This document shows, in pieces, positions 52,041-59,081 of a stretch of DNA of 64,000 bases (its first letter is position 1; each line of letters begins with the position of its first letter). The notes below the pieces were generated by a model. The model was not told where the DNA came from. It saw only the letters and a list, made by a program, of their open reading frames with translations, and did not search any database. The stretch covers positions 2,232,001-2,296,000 of the forward strand of contig NZ_CP065027.1 of NCBI RefSeq assembly GCF_015711475.1, read 5' to 3'. The DNA is from Actinomyces trachealis (GTDB taxonomy: Bacteria > Actinomycetota > Actinomycetes > Actinomycetales > Actinomycetaceae). The position numbers and the translations under genes were made by a program.

Positions 52041-53090
52041 TTGAACGAACGGTCGAAGTACAAGCTCAAGGGTTTCGGCTTCATGTTCCTCTCGTCCTCA
52101 CTGATGGGCGGCATCGGAGCGTTCGCTCGCTATATCAACGCCCCGGGGGACTTCATCGCGTTCTGGCGCTCATTCGCCGGATTCCTCGGCATGACCATCA
52201 TATTCTTGGCCATAGGAGGGTTCCGAAAGGTGCGTTCCACCAGATTCTCCCCCTCCATCCTGTTCTCAGGAATCTTTCTCGGACTGCTGTCGGCGTTGTA
52301 CGTGATAGCCACACAGTATACAACGCTGGCGAACGCATCATTCCTCATATACACGGGCCCGATCTACTCAACGATATTGGCCACGATATTCCTTAAAGAA
52401 CCCTTCAAGCCTGCCATGCTGGCGTCACTCGCATCCGTCGTCATCGGCACTCTACTCATCGTGGAGATCGTTTCAGAAGACGGCTTCGGGCTCGACCCCG
52501 ACCCCCAGTACATGACCGGAAACATCATCGCCCTGGCCTCGGGAGTCGCATACGGCCTTTATCTATTTACTTCGCGCTATCGCGAGGACTGCGACTCCAA
52601 CGCCCGCGCCTGGTACAACTTCTTGTTCGCCGCCTCCACGATCGCCATCATGGTGGCATTCCGCTGGAGTTCCTTCGTCTATCCGGTGCGCGAGTCCGTC
52701 AACGGTGTTCCGACCACGACGGTGGATGCCGACGGCAGGCCGGTCAGCGCGCCGTGGAATCTGCTGGAGATGGATGGCCGCTCCTGGGCAGTCCTTCTCA
52801 TCGCCGCCGTAGTGACCGGGTTCGGGGCCTTCTACTTCCTCACGGTGGCCTCGAAGATCCTCCTGGCGGGCGAGTTGGCCACAATCTCCTATCAAGAGAC
52901 CATCATGGCCTCCATCCTCGGATTCATTCTCTTCCACGAGCACCTCTCCGGACTGCAATTCCTGGGCGGTGCGCTCATCATCGCTGGCGGCCTGTCCCAG
53001 GTATTCTTCTCCACCCGGGGCGAGGCCGCCCCACCGAACAACGAGGCTGAAACAACATCAGCCGAGCACGAGAAAGCTTTGATCTCATGA
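52041..53090 (+). CDS. DMT-superfamily (EamA-type) transporter
   Basis: This 349-residue membrane protein has ten predicted helices in two EamA-like repeats. The first spans residues 10-145, with IYTGPIYSTILATIFLKEP as the characteristic segment. The second spans residues 155-320, with SYQETIMASILGFILFHEHL. A polar insert (VYPVRESVNGVPTTTVDADG) lies between helices of the second half. Such carriers often export amino acids or metabolites. TTG 52041 is preceded by AAAGGAG at 52028-52034. The gene uses many ATA isoleucine codons, unlike its neighbours on the left, which hints at a separate origin. It overlaps the creatininase start by 4 bp. Import or export of a guanidino compound or its amine product is inferred from context. 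Confidence 0.85.
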   Translation: MNERSKYKLKGFGFMFLSSSLMGGIGAFARYINAPGDFIAFWRSFAGFLGMTIIFLAIGGFRKVRSTRFSPSILFSGIFLGLLSALYVIATQYTTLANASFLIYTGPIYSTILATIFLKEPFKPAMLASLASVVIGTLLIVEIVSEDGFGLDPDPQYMTGNIIALASGVAYGLYLFTSRYREDCDSNARAWYNFLFAASTIAIMVAFRWSSFVYPVRESVNGVPTTTVDADGRPVSAPWNLLEMDGRSWAVLLIAAVVTGFGAFYFLTVASKILLAGELATISYQETIMASILGFILFHEHLSGLQFLGGALIIAGGLSQVFFSTRGEAAPPNNEAETTSAEHEKALIS

Positions 53091-53851
53091 AGCAGACCCT
53101 CCTAATGAAGGAAATGGACGCCTTCACCTACCGCGAGCGCATCGCCGCCAATCCGATCGTCATCATCCCGGTCGGCTCATTGGAGCAGCACGGACCCCAC
53201 ATGCCCCTGTGCGTGGACGAGCTGCTTTCAACCGACATGGCCATCGCCGTCGCCGAGGTGATGGGCGCCGTAGTCGGGCCGCCCATCACCTTCGGTTACA
53301 AGTCCCAGCAACGGTCAGGAGGCGGGTACCACCTGGCGGGCACCGTCAGCCTGACGGGCAAGACCTTCATCGACCTCGCCAAAGAACTCACCCTTGAGCT
53401 GGCCGAGCACGGAGTACGCAGGTTCGTCTTCTGCAACGGTCACTACGAGAATTACCAGTTCCTCTTCGAGGGCGTTGACCTGGCGGTGCGCGATCTACGG
53501 GCACGGGGCGTCGAGATCACCTGTCAGCTCATCTCCTACTGGGATTTTGTAGACGACGCGACCATCGACCGGATCTACCCCGAGGGCTTCACGGGCTGGG
53601 ACCTTGAGCACGGTGGAGTCCTCGAAACCTCCCTCATGCTCCTGCTTCACCCCGACCTAGTCGATATGGACCGGGTCTCCGACGACCCGTCGGCCGTCCT
53701 GCCCAACTACGACATCCTTCCGATCAAACCCGAGTTGACCCCGCCATCGGGCTGCCTGTCCTCGGCGAGAAACGCCACCTTGGAGAAGGGAAAGATCCTT
53801 CTGGACACCGCAGCGGTCGGCATAGTCGAGGCTATCCGCCATGAGTTCTGA
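53087..53851 (+). CDS. Creatininase (creatinine amidohydrolase)
   Basis: This 254-residue metal enzyme would open creatinine to creatine. It is unusually close to characterised Pseudomonas creatininase rather than to generic family members. The metal ligands are E33, H35, D44, H119 and E121, each offset by one from the Pseudomonas numbering. The substrate-site tryptophans and base (W152, W171, H175) are also present, in SYWDFV and YPEGFTGWDLEHGGVLETSL. The family element YKSQQRSGGG is intact. It overlaps the DMT gene (4 bp) and the BCCT gene (11 bp), so all three are coupled. No creatinase (creatine to urea and sarcosine) is encoded in the window. Confidence 0.92.
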   Translation: MKQTLLMKEMDAFTYRERIAANPIVIIPVGSLEQHGPHMPLCVDELLSTDMAIAVAEVMGAVVGPPITFGYKSQQRSGGGYHLAGTVSLTGKTFIDLAKELTLELAEHGVRRFVFCNGHYENYQFLFEGVDLAVRDLRARGVEITCQLISYWDFVDDATIDRIYPEGFTGWDLEHGGVLETSLMLLLHPDLVDMDRVSDDPSAVLPNYDILPIKPELTPPSGCLSSARNATLEKGKILLDTAAVGIVEAIRHEF

Positions 53852-55484
53852 GGATGGCTCCAGCACCAATGACTCCGGTGGGGAAATGGACGGCTCCGAC
53901 CCGATCAGCACCCATACTCGGTGCCACGATGACAACCGCATCAGGATCGCGGCGGTGACCGTTGTCGTCCTTCTGGCCCTGGGGACCGTCCTGTTCCGGG
54001 AGCAGGCCTTCACCGTCATCGATGTGGCCCGTACTTTCGTCACCGAGTACTTCTCCTGGTACTTCGTCGTGTTCTCGGGACTTGCCCTCGTCTTCGTCCT
54101 GGTCATCGCCTTGTCTTCCTACGGCTCTATCAGACTCGGCGGCCCGCGGGCGAGGACCGAGTATGGGCGCTTCGCCTGGTACTCGATGCTCTTCGCCTCG
54201 GGGCAGGGCATAGGACTCATCTTCTGGTCCGTCGCCGAGCCCGTCCTTCTCAAGACCGATGACCCCCTCGCCGATTCCAATCCGGGAGACGTCGACTCGG
54301 CATCATTGTCCTGGGGGTACTTCCACTGGGGGCTGACCGCCTGGGCGATCTACTGCGTCGTCGCCCTGTGCATCGCCTACTCCACATACAACTGCGCCCA
54401 GCAGGCCACCTTCCGGGGCGCCTGTGAGGATCTCTTCCCGGCGCGGCACCGGCGCCGCGCCGGCTTGGCGATCGAGCTGTTCGCCATACTCGCAACGATC
54501 CTGGGCCTGTCCACGTCCTTCGGTTTCGCCTCGCTGCAGTTGTCCTCGGGGCTGTCCGCGTTGCTGGACATCGAGGTCGCCACCTCCGGCAAGGTCGCCG
54601 TCATCACCACGATGGGAGCCATTACCGCGATCTCGGTCTACTTCGGGATCAACCGCGGAATGCGGCTCATCTCAGAGCTCAACTCCGTCCTATCCGTGGT
54701 CCTTGTCTTCCTCACCCTGATCTTCGGCCCGACGATGTACATCCTGCACATCCTGCCGCAGTCCGTCGGCGAGTTCATCGACCGATTCGTCGCCATGTCA
54801 GTGTACTCCGAGCCGAAGGTCCTGGGCTCGGGCATCACCACATGGAGCGAGTCGTGGAACGGGCAGTGGACCACCTTCTTCTGGTGCTGGTGCATCGCCT
54901 TCTCCCCTTTCGTCGCCTCCTTCATCGCCTCAATTTCCAAAGGGCGCACGCTCAGGGAGTTCATACTCGGAGTGCTCGGCATCCCAACGATCATCGTCAT
55001 GATATGGATCGGTGTCATCGGCGGTGCCGCCCTGCACTACGACACAAAATCGAATGGTGCGGTCGGAAACTCCCTCAACGCGGACGTCTCCGCAGGGCTG
55101 TTCACGGCGCTCGGCTTCGTGCCCCTCGTCGGAGGTCTGCTCATCCTGGTATCCACGGTCCTGGTAGGGACATACTTCGTAACCTCCCTGGACTCCGGAG
55201 TGCATGCGCTTTCGGGATTCGTATCCATGGGCGCGAAGGCCTCCCCGCGGTTCCGGGTAGTGCTCGCAATACTCATCTCCATCCTGGCGATCGCTCTGCT
55301 GACCCTGGGCGGCGGCAGTGCACTGACCACGATTCAGACCGGAACCATTGTCGGCGCACTCCCCTTCAGCGCCATCATCCTGCTCATGCTGGTGAACATC
55401 GTCCGCAGGCTGCGGAGGCGGCAACAACACACCGGTACCGACCTGCCCTGCGGCGTCGTCGGCGCGCACCGGACTCAGTCCTGA
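53841..55484 (+). CDS. BCCT-family transporter (betaine/carnitine/choline type)
   Basis: The protein has 547 residues and about 12 helices. Family segments include SSYGSIRLGG, FASGQGIGLIFWSVAEPV, FHWGLTAWAIYCVVALCIAY, FGINRGMRLISELN and SPFVASFIASISKGRTLREF. Compared with BetP, the TM4 aromatic residues of the cation box are kept (W163, W168, Y171), but the key TM8 tryptophan (W374 in BetP) is Cys351, and the following W377 is Phe. That suggests a substrate other than glycine betaine. Creatine or another guanidinium zwitterion fits the neighbouring creatininase. The gene starts inside the creatininase 3' end. Confidence 0.9.
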   Translation: MSSEDGSSTNDSGGEMDGSDPISTHTRCHDDNRIRIAAVTVVVLLALGTVLFREQAFTVIDVARTFVTEYFSWYFVVFSGLALVFVLVIALSSYGSIRLGGPRARTEYGRFAWYSMLFASGQGIGLIFWSVAEPVLLKTDDPLADSNPGDVDSASLSWGYFHWGLTAWAIYCVVALCIAYSTYNCAQQATFRGACEDLFPARHRRRAGLAIELFAILATILGLSTSFGFASLQLSSGLSALLDIEVATSGKVAVITTMGAITAISVYFGINRGMRLISELNSVLSVVLVFLTLIFGPTMYILHILPQSVGEFIDRFVAMSVYSEPKVLGSGITTWSESWNGQWTTFFWCWCIAFSPFVASFIASISKGRTLREFILGVLGIPTIIVMIWIGVIGGAALHYDTKSNGAVGNSLNADVSAGLFTALGFVPLVGGLLILVSTVLVGTYFVTSLDSGVHALSGFVSMGAKASPRFRVVLAILISILAIALLTLGGGSALTTIQTGTIVGALPFSAIILLMLVNIVRRLRRRQQHTGTDLPCGVVGAHRTQS

Positions 55485-55543
55485 AAACCGCAGGCTGAGA
55501 CCAGGAGGTCGGCCGCTGACGCGGGCGTTAACATCATCGTCTT

Positions 55544-56329
55544 GTGAGCACCGACATTCCCAGAACTGCGGCGACGTCTAAGGGCGCGGCGCGACGTCGC
55601 AGCATCATCGACGCGGCCGCCTCGATCATCCGCGAATCCGGTCCCAGTGCCGTGACCCATCGTGGCGTCGCGGAACGAGCCGGTTGTTCGTTGTCGGCCA
55701 CCACATACTACTTCTCCGGCCTGGATGACCTGCTTTACGAGGCCGGGCGAGTGAACATCGCCCTGTGGGCGGAACGCGCCGAGCGAGTCGCCAGGAAGGT
55801 CGAGGCGCTGGACCACTCGCCCTCGCTGGAAGAGGCCGTCGAGCTCCTGTTGTCGGCCACCCTGCCCGACGCCGGGCCCTACTTGGGCCACTACATGCAG
55901 TTGATCTCCGCCAACGCCTCCGCGCCCGTCGGCCGCGCCTACAGGGAGGGGCGGCACCGTCTGAATGCCGCTGTCGACCGTGTGGTCAGCGGGCTCGGGT
56001 TGTATCTCACGGCGGAGACCGTCATCGCCACGGTCGACGGCGCCGCGGTGACGGCACTGAGCGAGCACCGCGATGTCCGCAGCACGGCGTTGGCCCTGCT
56101 GCGCCGCCTGGTGCAATTGTCGGAATTGAGCTCGACCACGCCGACCGACACCACCCCCGAGGAGTTCCGAACCCGCATCACTCGAGAAATGCCCATCCCA
56201 ACCCGTCGTCTTGACGAGGTCGGTGGAGGCGACCACCGGACAGACGTGGCGTCGTCATCGACGACAGTCCAAGGACGACGCTCAGCCCATCACCAAAACG
56301 GCTCTTCCGGTTTGAGGGTGCGGGGCTGA
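55544..56329 (+). CDS. TetR-family transcriptional regulator
   Basis: The N-terminal helix-turn-helix spans residues 16-62 (RRRSIIDAAASIIRESGPSA, VAERAGCSLSATTYYFSGLD). A helical ligand-binding domain follows to about residue 195. The last 65 residues are polar and low in structure, and may reflect loss of an earlier stop. It follows the BCCT gene by 59 bp on the same strand and likely represses the transporter/creatininase unit in response to a guanidino ligand, by inference. GTG 55544 has no clear ribosome site and may be leaderless. Confidence 0.85.
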   Translation: MSTDIPRTAATSKGAARRRSIIDAAASIIRESGPSAVTHRGVAERAGCSLSATTYYFSGLDDLLYEAGRVNIALWAERAERVARKVEALDHSPSLEEAVELLLSATLPDAGPYLGHYMQLISANASAPVGRAYREGRHRLNAAVDRVVSGLGLYLTAETVIATVDGAAVTALSEHRDVRSTALALLRRLVQLSELSSTTPTDTTPEEFRTRITREMPIPTRRLDEVGGGDHRTDVASSSTTVQGRRSAHHQNGSSGLRVRG

Positions 56330-56539
56330 TTGGGGTGACGGCCTGCTCGCCTCCGGGCGCCCTCCTTCGACCCCACGGCGTACAAGGACCGCAACACCGT
56401 GGAGCGCTGTCAACCGAACACGATCCATCGGCAAAACCATCATGTACGTTGACCGCAGGCCCCGCACCAGACGACGCGGTCCAAACGCGACAGTCTCAGG
56501 CAACCCGCTGCCAAGTACATCCGCCGCGCATAACGTCAC

Positions 56540-57072
56540 CACTGCACATTCCCGCTGAGGCTGGCCGAACGACTCGCCGTAGTCTGGTGGTTCGCCTTCG
56601 GAAGCATTTCGATCTACTGGGCATTGGGAGGTCGGTGGCTTGTTGAGACCGCCGTACAGGAACAAGGCTTGGAACTGGCCGAGCGACGTGCGCCATGGTT
56701 CCTCACGCTAGTCTTCGCCACCGGAGTCATCAAATACGCCTTCGCTTTATTCCCGCTTGTCATCACCCCAACTGGCTCCGTGTCCCTCACTGGGTACTGC
56801 GATTTCTCCGCAGGCCTAGTGATCGCCCCGCACCAACCCTGCTCCTGGTACTCCGGGCGCTCGGCTGTCTCGGTGGGCCGGTCATGACCGCCTATGACCT
56901 GTTCTTCACCCTGCAAGTCATCAGGCATACCTTCGACGGCGGCAACATGACGGCGTACTCGTAGATGCGCCTATGCGCATGGATGCCACAGTTCTGGGGC
57001 GGCGGGCTGCTGATTCTCATTGTCTCACTGCGAGTTCGCCAACAGCCGGAGCGCCCGGCCAAGGACCTGTAG
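56540..57072 (+). pseudogene. Decayed DUF3995-like membrane protein
   Basis: The order of pieces fits a four-helix DUF3995 protein: VVWWFAFGSISIYWALGGRW near 56580-56640, APWFLTLVFATGVIKYAFAL to about 56750, and a last helix LCAWMPQFWGGGLLILIVSL near 56970-57030. The pieces lie in different frames, with an internal stop at 56962, so the gene is broken. It contributes to the impression of a degraded zone at the end of the island. Confidence 0.5.
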
Positions 57073-57744
57073 TCGCTCCGCATGGCCCACGCACTCGCCC
57101 ATAGGGGCGCGGGAGTAACTCGACTAGTTCCAGTTCTTGATGCCGACGTGTCCGGATCGGCATTCTTCGTTCGTGAAGTCGTCTGCTACGCCCCTTCGAG
57201 GTTAACAACGCCGGTTAACGGTCTGCTGAAGGGCTCTCGGGTATACAGCAGACCGGCAAGTAGTGTTGCTAACGCCCAACCGGTGTAGTAGACGCACGTA
57301 TCGTCGCTGTTGATGTCCGCGGTTCCCTGATCCGGGACCCGCATGATTCCCGGGACTCGTCCGCGGAAACCGACACCAACGCCCCTGCGGCCCGACAGCT
57401 ACCTGTGTTGGTCGAGCATGACCTCATCGGCCCGAACACGACACCCGCGCCGAATCATCACGGGATATCGGCGCAAGCGTGGTGTTTTGGGGTGGTGTGT
57501 CGTGAGGAGGCATGCTGTCGACATCCTCGGTTTGGACCGAGCTCCTTCAGTTAGACCGTCTGAGAGTGTCTCTAAGGTGGTCCAACCGTACGCAGATGGT
57601 CCAACTGGAGGCGGGCGGTCCAGCTTGGGGGCGTGGGTGTGGGGATGCAGGGTCGGTTCACCACCACCCCGGGGTTGGTTGTATGTGTCTCCGGGGCTCG
57701 GCAGTGGGGGCGTCTAACGAGTCCGCCGCTGCCACCACACCCCA
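57073..57744. other. Degraded non-coding zone
   Basis: I see no supported gene. Open frames here are short and lack motifs. Three GGTCCA-containing boxes occur at about 57579-57625 (GGTCCAACC, GGTCCAACT, GGTCCAGCT). The zone lies between the broken DUF3995 gene and the stray topA fragment. Confidence 0.4.
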
Positions 57745-57891
57745 GAATGCGAAGAGCTCGTTGGCCTGCTCGAGCGTGACGGTGAACAGCTGCTCCTCCG
57801 TCTCCAGGGAGCGTGAGTCCGTGCCCTTCTTGAGGTAGGGGCCGTAACGGCCGTTCTGCGCGGTGATGTCCACGCCCTCGGCGTCCTGGCC
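57745..57891 (-). pseudogene. Duplicated fragment of the topA C-terminal region
   Basis: The minus strand reads [20 protein letters not shown], then [20 protein letters not shown], almost the same as one C-terminal repeat of TopA (59380-59520), and ends in unrelated sequence after NELFAF. It lies 1.2 kb beyond the end of the real gene and on the same strand. It is a fossil of a local duplication or of an insertion that copied part of topA. Confidence 0.85.
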
Positions 57892-57941
57892 GTCCGTCGC
57901 CCGTGACAGGATCGGCGTCCCATACTCCCAGCGCCATGCGC

Positions 57942-58442
57942 TCAGTGCTGGGTCCCTTCCGCGGACGCAGAGGCACTGGAGGTGGCGGAAGGGGGCGCGC
58001 TCGGACCGGTGGGGACCGTCTCACTGGGGCTGGCGCTGGGTCGCGGCGGACAGCTGACGTGCAGCAGCGCCCAGCCGGTCTGGCTTCCTTCTTCTCGCCC
58101 GGGCCAACCCGGGTGTGTCTCCAGCACGGCGACAGTGCACGAGCCAATGACACCGCTCGTCCCAACCTTCAGGAAGTCGCCTTCAACCGGTCCGGACTCA
58201 TCCTTCGGCCAGATCTGCACCCAAGCACCCGAGGTCTCCACCGAGATCACAACCACCCTCCACCCGCTCGCCAGGGTGCTGGGACCCACCTCACCCACGC
58301 CATGCGCCTCCGAGCGCAGCGCCTCAAGCTCAGGAGGCAGGTCCGGCATACCCGGACGCACCGACCACCACATGAAACCAACGACGGCCAGCACAAGCAC
58401 AACGACGACGCTGACGACACCAATAACCACCTTGCGGACCAT
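57942..58442 (-). CDS. Membrane-anchored small protein, paralogue A
   Basis: This 166-residue protein has one N-terminal helix (KVVIGVVSVVVVLVLAVVGF), then an extracytoplasmic domain with PGMPDLPPELEALRSEAHG, a conserved GTSGVIGSCTVAVLETHPGW and a second Cys in LLHVSCPPRPS (possible disulfide). It ends with a Ser/Pro-rich tail. I recognise no family. Start ATG 58442 gives exactly the same length as its neighbour B, about 65% identical by eye, so the two are tandem duplicates. Similarity continues past both stop codons. Confidence 0.75.
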   Translation of the reverse strand: MVRKVVIGVVSVVVVLVLAVVGFMWWSVRPGMPDLPPELEALRSEAHGVGEVGPSTLASGWRVVVISVETSGAWVQIWPKDESGPVEGDFLKVGTSGVIGSCTVAVLETHPGWPGREEGSQTGWALLHVSCPPRPSASPSETVPTGPSAPPSATSSASASAEGTQH

Positions 58443-58507
58443 CGTCACACACGTCCTTTCGTCGCCAGCCGTCCGAGTCTTCGTCCCATGCTCCCAGCAC
58501 CATGCGC

Positions 58508-59008
58508 TCAGTGCTGGGTCCCCTCCGCGGACGCAGTGGCGCCGGGGGTGACGGAAGGCGTCGCGCTCGGACCGGGGGTGGCCGTCTCACTAGGAGTGGC
58601 GGAGGGACGCGGCGGACAGCTGAGGTGCAGCAGCGCCCAGCCGGTCTCACTACCGGGAACGCCCCGATCCCAACCCGGGTGGGTCTCCAGCACAGCGACA
58701 GTGCACGAGCCAATGACACCGCTCGTCCCAACGTCGAGGAACTCACCTACAACCGGTCCGGAATCATCCTCCGGCCAGATCTGCACCCTGGCACCCGCGG
58801 TGTGCACCGAGAACAGCACTGCACTCCACCCGCCGGGGACGGAGAACGGACGCGCCTCACGCACGCCATGCGCCTCCGAGCGCAGCGCCTCAAGCTCAAG
58901 AGGCAGGTCCGGCATACCCGGACGCAGCGACCACCACACGAATCCAGCGACGGCCAGCACAAGCACAACGACGACGCTGACGACACCAATGACCACCTTG
59001 CGAACCAT
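58508..59008 (-). CDS. Membrane-anchored small protein, paralogue B
   Basis: This protein is also 166 residues, with the same layout as paralogue A: MVRKVVIGVVSVVVVLVLAV helix, PGMPDLPLELEALRSEAHGV, GTSGVIGSCTVAVLETHPGW, LLHLSCPPRPS and a Ser/Thr/Pro tail ending EGTQH. The two cysteines and the GTSGVIGSC block are fully conserved, and the middle (IWPEDDSGPVVGEF) varies. It lies 73 bp after topA on the same strand. An in-frame GTG at 59032 would add eight residues, but equal length with A supports 59008. Function unknown. Confidence 0.75.
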   Translation of the reverse strand: MVRKVVIGVVSVVVVLVLAVAGFVWWSLRPGMPDLPLELEALRSEAHGVREARPFSVPGGWSAVLFSVHTAGARVQIWPEDDSGPVVGEFLDVGTSGVIGSCTVAVLETHPGWDRGVPGSETGWALLHLSCPPRPSATPSETATPGPSATPSVTPGATASAEGTQH

Positions 59009-59081
59009 CCTCAGATACTTCCTTTCCTTCACGCCCTGCCTCGCAACCGTGTCATCTCCCGGGTTCCCCGGGTCGCCGGGC

